A stretch of 64,000 nt of DNA from Litoditis marina (Eukaryota > Nematoda > Chromadorea > Rhabditida > Rhabditidae), in assembly GCA_964036275.1 (NCBI GenBank), contig OZ038437.1, positions 16,710,090-16,774,089 of the forward strand, given 5' to 3'. Below are positions 46,137 through 58,300 of this stretch, one piece after another. The translations under genes and the position numbers were made by a program. A model generated the notes under the pieces. It made no database searches, was not told the origin of the DNA, and saw only the letters and a program-made list of their open reading frames with translations. The number at the start of each line of letters is the position of its first letter. Positions within the stretch are counted from its first letter, which is position 1.

Positions 46137-49100
46137 ATGGGAAAAGACCTGGTCGAAGAGAAAGGTAATGTAATAGTGCGTGAGGTGCTCAAGCGATCAC
46201 ACGTACTTTTACATGATACCACAAGTCGTAATCCTCGTCAATGTGATGCGCGGACGGCCGCTTGGGCAGAAGTTCAGAGAGCCGTGATTCGTGCTTGTGG
46301 CGTTAAGCTGAACAAGGATCAGATGAATGGTGTCTTTAATGCCAGAAAAAAGAAAGTTCGCGATGTCTTCGCCATGGAGAAAAGGTACGATTATTTAATG
46401 TAGTTTCCTTGAAATTATACCATGTCTCTTTTTCACTCAAACATACGGAAACTTGAGTTTGATTGCATAACTGAGCTTGAAACCGAGACCGGTTTCACCG
46501 CATCAGATTTATCTTTTTTGTGAGTTTTTCGACTTTTTGAAGTTATTTTCGTGTATGGAATGGCTTTATGGTATGGAAAAAATGAATTTTTCTATGAATC
46601 TAGTGGTACTGTCCATCTCTTTCACAATTAACAAACGAGGTTTGAAGCCGGAGTCAAGTTGAGGATATATTTATGAGTTGAGGATATATTTATGGTTTGT
46701 TCATTGTATTTATCAACAATTCCAGATACAGGACGGCCACAGGTGGAGGAATCGATCGGGAGGTTGAAAGGGTCATCTCCGCCAACAGAGGTAGTTGGAA
46801 CGAAGAGGACAATCAGCTCGCTCGGTACTTTGGAAACCGAACCGCGTTCAAAGGAATACCGGGAGGGGAGTCATTTAAGGTGGGTTGGCCGTTTTTTCCA
46901 GCGTATTTTTTGTCCTCTATTAATTTTTTCGTTCCCCTAGACACGCGAAATTTACTGGGCCGCCCTTTTTTGTGGCTTGGAATGGATGATTAAAGCCGTT
47001 TTTTTTCCATTCGCCGTTCGTACTTCATTCACTGAAAACTTTAGGAACATTCACATTAGTTCTTTCAAATGACATGTTTGTATATCTTACTGGGAACAAG
47101 CGTTATTTTCTGTGTGAATGGTTTCTCAAATACATTGTTGGTGTAGTACTATGAGATAAGTAATTTTAAGAGGTAATGCTTTCCATTGTTGCAGATTCCA
47201 TGTTCCGATATCAAGTTTCCCAATAAGAAGGAATCGCCGATGGTCAGCGGTAGGAAATATCAGCACGAAAAGGTGAATTTAGTTTTGTTTTTGAACTTCA
47301 GAGGAGGAACTACAATTTATCCGCCAGCTGTACGCAAATCGCGCGCAGCGCGAAGCGCTGTGCGAGATTTGTCTTTGGTCCGGCTAATGCGCGCCTCCGT
47401 TTTTTTAGTTTTTCCATAAAAAGGCTGAAATTCGCAAAACGAAACTTTTAATGAATCGAACGTGTTCTAAAGCATATTTGCAAGTTGTGTTATTAATTTG
47501 AACGAAATCGGTTGAGTTTGAGCCAAGTTATGACGTTTTCGCTTCATCCAGAGCGCCAACTTCCGTCGTGTTTCCTTCCGTTCTTCCGGGCGTTTACACA
47601 ATACTATCTCGACCGTAACTGAACCGATTTTGCTAAGTTTGGAGATCATGATAGTGTTCTTACTCGATTCCCAGCTGCGCAAATTTTTTTTTGAAAAAAA
47701 TCATTTCTCACCAAATTACAGCCTTTTGAATTAAAGTCTCTGCGTCTCTCCATTTAGCACGCTCTCTCGCTTTCTCTGTCAGCTCGTTCATGCAAACTGT
47801 CTTGTAACTTAGGGTAACACTGACCGATTTCGATAAAAATTTAAATATGATACCATCGTGACTTTAATTTAAGTAAAAAGTATTCTATCGCTGACGTCAT
47901 TCAGGATTCTGGAGACCCGATGACGTCATCTTTGAAAAGTGCAAAGTTGACGTCAAATATGTTTTCAAATGATGATAATAGTTGGCAAATGGGGTATAAA
48001 CGGTGAAACTTCATCTAAACATGACGTATTCTGGGATTCTGAAAGCCAAATAACGTCATTTTTGAAAAGTGCAAAGTTGACGTAACATATATTTTCAAAT
48101 GATGGTAATATCTTAGAAAAGGTCAATTAACGGTGAAACTCAATCTAAGAGTGACGTATTCTGAGATTCTGGAGACCAGATGACGTCATTTTCGAAAAGT
48201 GCAAAGTTGACGTCACATACATTTTCAAATGCTGAAAATATCTTAAAAATGGTATATTAACGATGAAACTTTATCTAAATATGACTTATTCTGGAATTCA
48301 GAAGGCCAGATGACATCAACTTTTGAAAATAATTGACGTGAAATATGTTTTCGAATGCTGAAAGTTCTTTAAAATTGGTCAACTCACGATGAAACTTCAT
48401 TCAAACATGACGTATTCTGGGATTCTGAAGGGCAGATAAAGTAAGTTTTTAGAACTACAATGTTGGCGTCAAATTTTTTTCGAATGGTGGTAATACTTGA
48501 CAAAAGGTTCATTAAGAAAACAATTTCATCTGCACCGTACAGATCGAATCACATACCTACGGCATGTTTACAAAAAGAGAAAAATTCATGAAAAAGTGGG
48601 GGCCCAACGACTGTGAGATTTGTCTTCTGCTGTGCGCCCCTCAGACAACTACTCTCAAATGGAGCAGCTACTGCTACAAAAACCGAAAAATACTAATATA
48701 CTCAAGTATAACTGTGTACAAACATACAAAAGTCGTAAAATATTTTCTCAAACCTGTAAACTAGAATCTACAAATCACAGATGTCAACTCAACGTAGTCA
48801 ATTATAGAGTTCCTGGTTTTGTGCACAATGGTTGGCATTTTTTTTTCATTACTTCAATTCTAGCTGCTATAACGTTTTTTATGTTATTCAACAGTTGTTC
48901 TCTCGTTCGCAGCTGTGACTTGTAGATTCTAGTTTACAGGTTTGAGAAAATATTTTACGACTTTTGTATGTTTGTACACAGTTATACTTGAGTATATTAG
49001 TATTTTTCGGTTTTTGTAGCAGTAGCTGCTCCATTTGAGAGTAGTTGTCTGAGGGGCGCACAGCAGAAGACAAATCTCACAGTCGTTGGGCCCCCACTTT

Positions 49101-51038
49101 TTCATGAATTTATACATCCTTCTATTATTATATTCCGGGTGCCGACTGTATCATATTTAAAACATAGTTTATATTAATATCCCGTTCAGGTCGATCGCAG
49201 AACATCCGCCGTACAAGTTTTGGATGAGCATGGCCACGAAATTGGAGAATATGTCACGTACGTACCTAAGGTGAGCTTTTTGAATTTCATTTTGTTCTGC
49301 GAAATAAGAGTACTTGGCGGTATAAGCAGTATAATATTTTTTTACTTTAGGTTTCCTATCCCGGATATGAAGAAGAAATAGATGCTGCTGGATTTTTGGA
49401 TGTCGATCCTAACAACGAGAACGATCTGGCGGAGAGTGGTGACATCATGGAACAAAAGGTATGATATACTGTGTTCTACTCTTATGTTATGTGTTTTCCT
49501 TACGCGCAGTGATCATTCGCAGGTGGTCACGTCTTCTGTTCTGCTCATGGCAAAACATAGTATATAAGACGTTGCAAATTAATACAATCAAATTACATAA
49601 ATATTTGTTGTATTGATGACAATCAGGGTTCTTCACTAAAACGTGTTTATTTCTGTAAGTTTTACTTCATTTCTTGTCACAACGTTCAATTCCATTTCAC
49701 AAACTTCTTTCTCGCTTTTTGCAACGCCTTTAGAACGCAATTTTAGTAATAAAACTTTCAATTTGCAACGTATTATATGGTATTATTTATTTACTTGTGG
49801 AATATGGAGAATTGTTATTAGTTCTTATGTGTATTGCTCACCTTGTGAATTGGAAAGGGACCATAATAGATGCTCGTTGTGAGTGGTTTCAATTTATTGA
49901 ATTTCATGGATAATCTTCCGTTCAGGGTGCGAATGGTGACGATGGCGCCCTTGTGGAGGAAGATTGGCACCCCAGCGCTCAACTAGAAAGTTCAACTCAG
50001 ATGGAAATGGTAGAGGATTGGCGTGCAGAATCCTCTCAGAGCCGCAAAAGGAGACAAAAACAGGTCGCTTATTTTTGTACAATATTTCGTTTCGTTTATG
50101 AACAAATTGTACCCGCAGAAGATTGCTCCAATTGATTCAAAACTTACATATCGAAGTAGTGACTAAGTTATAGTAGACCGTAGGTAAGTTTAGGAGTGGG
50201 ATACAATTGGAAATCACAAATTTAGACCTTTTTTTGCCATAATTATCATATATTTAGTAAGTTTCCTGTTTTCTCGCAAATATATGGTGACCAAACACAT
50301 TTTTTGATTGTTTTTATAGTTGAATTGTCCTCTGTAATGAGCATAATAGAGCAAATCAACCAATAGTTTCATTTCGGAACCAGGTTTCTAGACAGTTTTG
50401 GGATAAAACACTGGGGGGTGAGTTGTCGCGGAATCATTTCGTGTATCGATTTTTATTTGAAGGTTAAGGATTAATGTTATATTAAGTAATTAAGTTATTG
50501 ATTCTTGCAGGCACTTGCGATCGCTTCGGATAGCGAACATGAAGAAGAGGGTTCAAAATCCTCTCAAAAAAGACGTAGTGTGAGCAATGAAGAGTTGCTC
50601 CGAAGTCAGTCGGAGATGTTTGCGGTTGGTCACTTATACAAGAATTTAAATTTTTCTTTCGGTTTGCCTCCTATTCTCAGTTCAATGCTTTTTTAAAGCT
50701 CAGCGATAGTATAAAGCAAAGAAACTTCATCGATTTCTCTTTGTGGTTTGTGTTAATTATTGGAGCACCCCTTTTTCTAGTCTGCAGTTATTTTTTTCAA
50801 GTCGCTCTGCGGTGAGTGAATTTGAGGAACAAGTCATTATCATATGCGAAACTTAATATTATTTCAGCTTATGAAAGTGTTCTTCGAAAAGAGCGTGGTC
50901 ACTCTGACGAAGTTGACGGACAGGTTGGAGAATCTGGGAGAGAAGCGTTCCGAGGAACCCGAACAGCAGCTTGAACGGAACGACGACGTTCCCCTGGCAG
51001 GAGACAAGCACCTGGCAGAAAGTCACTACAGTGGCTGA
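46137..51038 (+). CDS. Harbinger ORF1, Myb/SANT-like DNA-binding protein, 363 aa
   Basis: Eight exons join without frame error: 46137-46384, 46726-46879, 47195-47272, 49190-49270, 49351-49458, 49926-50063, 50511-50624 and 50868-51038 (TGA). The ATG directly follows TTTACAG, a possible trans-splice site. The first ~85 residues form a helical Myb/SANT- or MADF-like domain (AWAEVQRAVIRACGVKLNKD, then NARKKKVRDVF). Residues about 100-135 include SWNEEDNQLARYF. The C-terminal half is acidic with basic patches (SSQSRKRRQKQ, a possible nuclear signal) and ends in a helical charged tail. In this superfamily ORF1 works with the transposase for nuclear import and end binding; that role is inferred. Confidence 0.8.
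47338..49109 (-). mobile_element. Composite repeat element, copy 2, nested in an ORF1 intron
   Basis: Inverted relative to copy 1 (10960-13366): CG hairpin end at 47340-47361, conserved block with ACGCTCTCTCGCTTTCTCTG at 47758, 125-bp repeat array at 47885-48470, CATACCTACGGCATG at 48551, then the foldback. It lacks the two exons found in copy 1. It lengthens ORF1 intron 3 to 1.9 kb without touching the splice sites. Confidence 0.7.
48584..49109. repeat. Foldback element with about 210-bp arms, copy 2
   Basis: The arms are nearly perfect inverted repeats, so one arm read on either strand gives almost the same 60-residue chance frame. They begin ATTCATGAAAAAGTGGGGGC. The higher arm identity than in copy 1 suggests it is younger or was homogenised. 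Confidence 0.9.
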
Positions 51039-51272
51039 TCAATCAGTTCAGTTTATTTAAACAAGCATACATGTTTCAGTTTTCAACTGCTTTACTCTGT
51101 TTTTGATCTTTTTGAAGCTTGCACTCGGCTAGAGATGAAGTAGCTCTTTCGGTTTTACTGTACGCCCTGTACTTCTCCCTCGTTACCTTATTGAGAAACG
51201 ACCACTAGTTTTCGTAGTTGTGTGTATGGACCCTGAATATACAACAGAACAATTTATTGTATACATGACATA

Positions 51273-52943
51273 TCAAATCATAACTGTGAGATACTCCCGC
51301 ACGTTTGGACAGTTGACAGGAGGGTGGGGAATGACTGATTGACGTGCTCCTAAGCGTCTGCGTGTACCACTGTTGAGAGATAGAAACATGTTGTGCAATA
51401 CGCCGCAGGCCAAAATCATCTTTGCGCCTCGCTCAGGATCGTAACGAATTCCGGTTTGTAGACAACGAAAACGACTCTTCCATATCCCAAACACTTGCTC
51501 AACGATGACTCTCATCTTTCGGTGGGTTTTGTTGAAGCGGCGTTTCTGTCTCGTATCAGCGATTCGATGGGGGGTTACTATCATGTTTCCATTGGAATAA
51601 CCGCTGTCCCCTACCATAACGTATCCTTTTGGCACAAGGTTCATGTCGAACATCTCTTTTATGGATGAAGATTGGAACACAGTAGAGTCATGGACTGATC
51701 CTGGATAGCTAGCGTTTATAGCAATAAATTTCCCTTTTGCGTCTACACATCCGAGCGCATTAATAGCCGTAAACCCCTTCCTACAGTAGTATTGCCCTCC
51801 ATCTCGGTCCGGTTTGTTGATTTTGATTTCACACCCATCCACGGCACCAATGATATCTGAAACTATTGCAAATGAGCAGAGAGACAGCATGAACTAACTT
51901 GACAATGAAATTAAACAAAAGTGGTCGTTTCCCAATAAACACAGGTGGTTTGAGGGTTCAGATATTGACTAATTGAGTGTAGTTCGTGAATCCTAGCAGT
52001 TCAGTACACTCTCCCCGTTTTATAAAGATTGTTATGTCATTGTTACAGCTACAACTGATCTTTCTATATCGAATGTTGTCATATTTTCACCGGTCAAGTA
52101 TGTTTGTATTTGTTTATATTATTTATAAAGATTTCTATTTTCTTCTAATCTGGTTTTTCACTCGTAGTAGTCTGCATCAGACGTGAGATAACAGTGGTGG
52201 ACCATGTCTACACATTAAACTTTGTATCACTTAATCAAAGAATGATGCTGAACTAACTGGGCAATAGTCCGGTACGTCCGAATTCCTCAGCCCGTCTTCT
52301 GCAGACAGCCGGGTCGTCGAGATCGTGCGGCATGAACCGTTCTATCACGTCTTCGTGGGTCAGAGCTTGAACTACAGCCCAACAAATATTCGAAACACTT
52401 CTCTGCGAAATACCAACACTATCTGCTAGCACGTGTTGGTGAGTATTCGTGGCCAAATATCTCAAACCAACCAAAACCTGCAAGTAAAAATGTATGATTG
52501 CACGTTGATTTGATGTTTATTGCCCCTATTATTGTAAATGTCAGGGCACCCATCGCGCACAATCAATGTTTGTTGCCCCTATTCTTTTGAGTTTTTCGAA
52601 TCATTTTCTGATACTGTTCGACATTTTATTAAAAGAAGAGGACGTACACCATAACGGCAGCATACTGTAGGATGCTATAGACAAGAGAAATAGGCTAAGC
52701 TCACACTTTTATTTATCCTTTATGAGGTTTCCTCACCTTTATGCGCTGGTTAATGGTCCAGTTATCAATTGTTGTTTCTTCCATGAAAGGCAGTAGTATA
52801 TCACATAGTCTTTCCAAATCTCTACTGGACATCCTATATTTTAGTCTCAGAAGGGCTGTATTTTCAGCAAACGTATCGAATGGATTCCTACGTACATATT
52901 TGATGTTTTTACTGCGTCGGTTGGGAACTATGAGCAAAGCCAT
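51273..52943 (-). CDS. PIF/Harbinger DDE transposase, 336 aa
   Basis: Three exons in phase: 52943-52737 (ATG), 52477-52258 and 51856-51273 (TGA). Residues 1-142 form the N-terminal region, with a helix-turn-helix-like part (VLADSVGISQRSVSNI). The nuclease core shows the DDE_Tnp_4 / HARBI1 signature: D149 in GAVDGC, then YYCRKGFTAIN and YPGSVHDSTVF, D226 in MVGDSGY, and E262 in VEQVFGIWKSRFRCL. All three catalytic acids are present and the length fits the family (about 330-400). It would cut and paste the element at TWA targets. It converges on ORF1, whose stop is 235 bp away. Confidence 0.9.
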
Positions 52944-53514
52944 TCCCTACCTGTAAATACAATGATGTTTTTCAGCACTCGAAACAGTAAAATGTAATAG
53001 ATTACAGTAGATATTCAGTCAACATTAAAATTAAGTGTTCAAATACAGTTGTTGATATGTCGTCTTGTTTTGTGTTCCCATGTGTACGGAGCACTATTTG
53101 GGCTGATAAGTTCTAATCAGGGAATGTTTTTCAAGGAGGTCAAATGCGGAATATTTGCCGCTTTACCATAAACACTACCAGAAAAATGGAGCAAAAAACC
53201 GAAAAAAATGTCACCAAAAAACATATTGTCATCTAACAAAAAGTTCGAGGTCATGTTTAGCTCATCATAAACTCCATGAGCTCGATGAATTATCTCATGA
53301 GATAGTTCATATGAACTTCTCATGAGAATAGGGGGATTGCTACGCCGCCAGGTAACGATCGAAAAGTTGGACTGTCAGACTTGAAAAAAATGATCTGATC
53401 ATTTTCGCGAAACTTATTTGTATAATCTCCGATACGTTTATCCCTTCTGTTTTTGAGTCATAATATTGCATTTCCACACGAAGCACGCACTTTTGAATAG
53501 TTTACTATGAATCT

Positions 53515-53605
53515 ACTGCGGGTTTACTGCACGTTTGCTGCGGATCTACCACGGGTTTGCCTAACTACGGGTTTACTGCGGATTTAACCCTGGTCACGAA
53601 ATTCC
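53515..53605. repeat. GGGTTTACTGC short repeats, inverted relative to 42605-42740
   Basis: Units such as CTGCGGGTTTACTGC repeated five times with variation. Could be the far end of an older element that encloses the Harbinger insertion. Confidence 0.6.
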
Positions 53606-53684
53606 TATGATCATTCAAAAAGAACAGAAAAACGCAAAATGAGCTGATAGTATCGAGTATTATCGATAAATGGGCACATTACAC

Positions 53685-53885
53685 AATTTGCAACCGGGTT
53701 GCATGCAACCAAAACGCAACCGGGTTGCATGTGTGAAGACAGTTTGGTTGCATTCCAAATGCAACCAAAGCAACCAAATTGCATAAAACAGGGAAATGTC
53801 CAAAAATTGAGTGTTTGGTTGCATTTGAAAAGCAACCAAATTTTCTTTACACATGCAACCCGCTTGCATGTGTAAACCGCCTCCA
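53685..53885. repeat. Cluster of GGTTGCAT/ATGCAACC inverted repeats
   Basis: At least ten copies of GGTTGCAT or its complement, including GCAACCGGGTTGCATG twice and an inverted ACATGCAACC/GGTTGCATGTGT pair. The 99-codon minus frame across it is a by-product of the repeats. Confidence 0.75.
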
Positions 53886-54516
53886 ATGGCAGAACATTAT
53901 CGGAAACCATGGTATTAGAACACGGTCAGAGAACATTTCGTGAGAAATTGCTCATTGAACCATGACGTTCATTTCCTGTTGTTTCCGGTGATCTATGAGT
54001 AGCATTCGTTATAAATAATAATCAATATCAATCGATATTTCATATTAGATCTCGTCATTTCCAATGATACTGTCAGTGTGTTTTTCATGATGCTCGAGTT
54101 TTTCTGGAGGAAAACATCGAACATAACCGAGTTGTGGTTTTATCTCTGTACACACTTATACAGTTGTTTTTAAAGAAAATTCGATATGGCCTATCAAACT
54201 ACAAACACGCCAAGAAAAGTTTAAATAATCGAATTCTAAATTAGTTAACGACTTTTTTATAATATTTTCAGCCAATTGAGTGCAGATTTGCTAGTTTTAC
54301 TTATGAGCAAGATAATTATCTAAACAAGTGAGAGAGTAGTCTGTAGTACACTATTTGACTTATACTCAAATAGCTTATTCGGCTATTTGAGCATACAAAA
54401 TTCGGCCACCGTTTGGTGGCTAATCAGGTTCACTAGTTATTTTCCCTGAGAAGCAGAAACAGGGAAGCTGTACATGTTCTACGGGCCAGATGTGGCAACT
54501 AGAGTCACATTTGGTC

Positions 54517-54645
54517 TTAAAGAAGGAAGATTGTGTGGACCAATCCCGTGTCAACGGTCCTTTAAACTACAATTGAAAAATGTATTGCAGTTCAAAGGAC
54601 TGAAGCGTTGCGATTGGACCAAATAATCGTCCTACTTTAAGGACA
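54517..54645. repeat. Palindromic MITE, ACGATTATGTGGWCC family, copy 3
   Basis: Left TTAAAGAAGGAAGATTGTGTGG, as read in two parts, and right AATCGTCCTACTTTAA. The TTAAAG ends suggest a TTAA-type target or inverted-repeat end. Confidence 0.85.
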
Positions 54646-55328
54646 TGTACAGTTTCAACGATCTTTTCACACAATCACGCATACGACAAATGACAGCCGA
54701 CTCATATGGCAAGGGTGATTTTATATGTGGTTGTATTTATGAAAATGAGATTAAAAGTCTGAAGACTCTTAAGTCTGAAATTAGTATTTGTAGTCTTACG
54801 AATCGCTTAACTATGCTCAAAAATGCAAATTAGTCACTCATTTCATCTGTTACGGTAATGTTTAATTCAAATTGGTTTGTTTGCATAGTTTAGTTTATAT
54901 TATTGTCAAAACGCAATAGTTAAAATGTAGCTATTACTAATAAGCTCTGATGCTAATCGAGTGCTCGGCTGCTAATTCACAGTTGCGCGCGAACTTGCCG
55001 AATTTGAATTTGAATTTCATTGTAAAACTAACTGAAAACTCATTTTCAGGCCTGCCTAATTCGTTTTTGTTTTCTGTTGTTACCAGTCAATTGCACATGA
55101 AAATATTAGTATATTTGTCACCTTGCCGGGTAAAATGTGCTATTTGTTAATTTCCAGTACCTATACTTACCTTTTTTTTATTTAATGCCATGCTGCACCT
55201 GAAAAGTTGAGCTGTTGAGCGACAACTTAGTAACTCGTTGTCCTTAGAATTAGGTTGAGTTGAATTGTAGATTTATATCTATATCGTTCTCTTTATGGAC
55301 GTTTTATAAATAGTGCTGAATGAAATAT

Positions 55329-55349
55329 TTTCAGATATCGAACGAACAA
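55329..55349 (+). promoter_or_regulatory. Likely trans-splice acceptor before the TRIM-like start codon
   Basis: TATTTTCAG ends at 55334, 14 bases before the ATG at 55349. This is the usual form of a spliced-leader acceptor in nematodes and supports the chosen start. Confidence 0.5.
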
Positions 55350-58300
55350 TGTCGAACCGTCTGCTCACTGAAATGGAATGTCCTGTGTGTACCCTGCCAT
55401 TTGGTCAGTTTTCTATTAAAATCCACAATATTCGACGAAAACATAAATAAAATTACTTCAAGTTGTTGGTCATTCAATTGAACTTAAAGTAGGACGATTA
55501 TGTGGTCCAATCGCAACGCTTCAGTCCTTTAAACTGCAATACATTTTTCAATTGCAGTTCAAAGGACCGTTGACACGGGATTGGTCAACATAATCGTCCT
55601 TGTTTAACATGTTTTTGAGGGACACCAGTAATCTGACTAGTGGCAGCTGGTATTTTTCCGTAAAGTGGTTAGAATAGCCGGAAAAAACTTGAAACATGGA
55701 CTTCCTATTTCTAAAATCGGAGAAATTTGTCTATTTTGGATCGAAAATCAAGTCAGTTCATATAATCAAATAAAAAAACGGGTTGTTTTTCTGTAGAATT
55801 ATCACGGTTTAGTAGAGTCTAGAGTGTGCAACTAGCTGATTGGATCGGCCATAAAATGATATGATATATTATAATTTTGTCGAAACAATCAAAGATAAAC
55901 ATTTTTTTCAATTGGCCTGTACCACGCACCACGCTTTCCAAAATACCCCCACGCTGTGTTGAAAAGGTTGCTATTAAAGAATGACTATAATGTGGACCAA
56001 TCTCGTGTCAACGGTCCTTTAAATTGCAATTGAAAAATGTATTGCAGTTTAAAGGACTGAACCGTTGCGATTGGATCACATAATCGTCCTTCTTCAAATT
56101 ACCGTTTATCACGCTATGCATTCCCTATTCCGGGAAATTCCGATTTCTCGTTGAAACATTGAAATTTGTTCGAATAACAAGTTCTGAATTTCAAATGTAA
56201 CTCGACAGCTTTTGCAGGTTTGCAGCAATTATACAAGAATAAGAATGTTGAATTTTTTCAAAGTGGGGCCGTATTTTAGTTGGCTAAGTAGTAAAACCAT
56301 TCAAAGATTCGTCTTTGTTTGACGTAAACGCGAAATACTGGAAACCTGGCTCATTTTGATGGAAAAATAACGGTTTTTCCTAATTTGATCGAATAGTGGT
56401 TTATCTCCGGTGAATAGTCAGAGTTCACTGGTTTTTGCGAGAAAGGGGTGTTCGAGAGTGGGAATATAGAAGTGGCCAATCTTATTTTTCGCCGTACACT
56501 TCATGACTTATGTTTACAGACCTGGACCAGCATGTGCCAATCGTGGGAACGTGTGGACATACAGTATGCCTGAGCTGTGCCCAACATCCCTATGACTACA
56601 ATGGATATGGACATCTTCGTTGTCCTACTTGTAGGACTGCGAACGCGTTCGCAAAACTCAGCCAGAATTTTTTCATGACAGGTCAGTTTATGATATATGT
56701 TGTTTTACCCTACAATACTCAATACAATATTTTTAACGGAATATAAATTCCGGCAGTTCGCCGTAACATTCCATTTCTTTGAGTCGGTCGGTTTTATGAG
56801 TTTTATCTCCAGAAAACCGTGTATTCTCTGTTGACATATACAGTGTTATTCATTCGTTCTGAGACTCATTCAGTAAGATTAGAAAACGTTAAGTCCGTTC
56901 CGTGCATTGGAATGGTATCGGATTCAGAATGTCTACAATATTTTAAATTAGCCCGTTTTTTTAATTTTCCGTGCAATTCGGACCACTTTACTGGGGTATG
57001 GTCGTTATTCCCTCATGTCTTTCAGAGGTCCTTCGCGAGCTGCGAACTGCCGCACACGAGCGGGAGATCGAAGAGAAGGTTGGTCCCCACATTTGTTATT
57101 TCACTTGAAACATTTTAACTACTATTAGGATCACCGGAAATCTGGAGAAACTGGAAAATTTATGGTTTAGTTACGCAAAACACTGGTTTTTAGGCGCGAG
57201 TTCATTTATTTTATCGGCCAAAATGCTGGGAACTGACTTCGATTAACGCGATCAATCAACCATTGGAAGTACCTCCTCTCGCTATTATTCGGAGTACACT
57301 CTGAATTCTGGAAAATCTGTCTGACTGATTAGAAAAATTCCAGTTGAAATCTGTGCAAATTGTGTAATTTCTATCGGAAATCGTCGTAAAGACTGGTTTG
57401 GAAAAAAGACTGGTTTGGAATTGAGCTACCCACTGGGTGATCTCGTGTATTTTTCACGGAACGCGTTTTCACAACGGGTTACTAAGTGAATACTAGAAAA
57501 AGCGGTTGACTGGTTAATTGGAACTCGATTAATAATCAATTGGGGCGATTAACGAAATACAGGGTATCTTGTGTCATCAGGCTAATCACCCTAGCCTATA
57601 CTAGAAGTAAATTGAATAGTCACGTACAGTTAAGGCCCAAACATACAACGGGCGGCTGCGGGCGTCTGCGGGCGGCATATGATATAAGTATAGCGCCCTC
57701 AGACTATTGATCGAATGTGCGGCTGGCTGCGGCTCTCGGCGTTTTGGCGGGCATTCATACTTTTGCGGGCAAAAGCGGCTGCGGGCGGCTGTGGGCGGCC
57801 CCGCGCGGGGCCGCCAACACTAAGACAATGGGGGCCCAGTCGCCGCCCAGTCTGGGCCCAGTCGCCGCCCACTCTGGGCCTACTAACGCGCTGACTGGCC
57901 GCTACTGGGCCACATGTGGGCGGCGAGTGGGCCTAGACTGGGCGGCGACTGGGCCCAGACTGGGCGGCGACTGGGCCAAAAAAAGTATAAAAAACTTCCC
58001 TGGGCTCAGAAAAACGGAAATAATGAAAGGGTTTGATCCCGTTGAAGCAGGTACTAAAACAGTTGATTAATATCATTCATTCATACAACAAAACATCAAC
58101 AACAACAATATCCGAAAAGATATCAAAAATGTCCATTTCAACTTCAAACTAAACAATTGATTATAAACTACTTCGGTATTCAGGATCTATCTAAACTATA
58201 CTGAAAGTTAAATGAGTAGTCACGTGAAGTTATTTTAATCCTGGACTTGGTCATTGCATGTTTCTCAATTCTGCTGTGTTTGAAATGTTTCACGTGACTA

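Larger units (their letters stand above)
44937..53349. mobile_element. Apparently intact autonomous PIF/Harbinger DNA transposon
   Basis: Terminal inverted repeats GGCGGCGTAGCAATCCCC (44937-44954) and its exact complement (53332-53349) enclose 8413 bp, and both ends also carry CTCATGAGATAG further in. Inside are the two genes expected for the superfamily: a Myb/SANT-like ORF1 (plus strand) and a DDE transposase (minus strand), convergent, with no stop or frameshift seen in either. No perfect 3-bp target duplication is visible. A composite repeat is nested in an ORF1 intron. About 1.2 kb between the left end and ORF1 (44955-46136) holds no other gene. Confidence 0.85.

Noticed and set aside
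48620..49073. Identical 60-residue frames on both strands
   Set aside because: They come from the inverted arms of the foldback element and are not genes.
53611..53910. 99-codon Cys-rich minus-strand frame
   Set aside because: It is a by-product of the GGTTGCAT repeat cluster.
57717..58070. 117-codon plus-strand frame in the GC-rich element
   Set aside because: It is built from the GGGCCCAGTCGCCGCC repeat units and has no domain-like composition.
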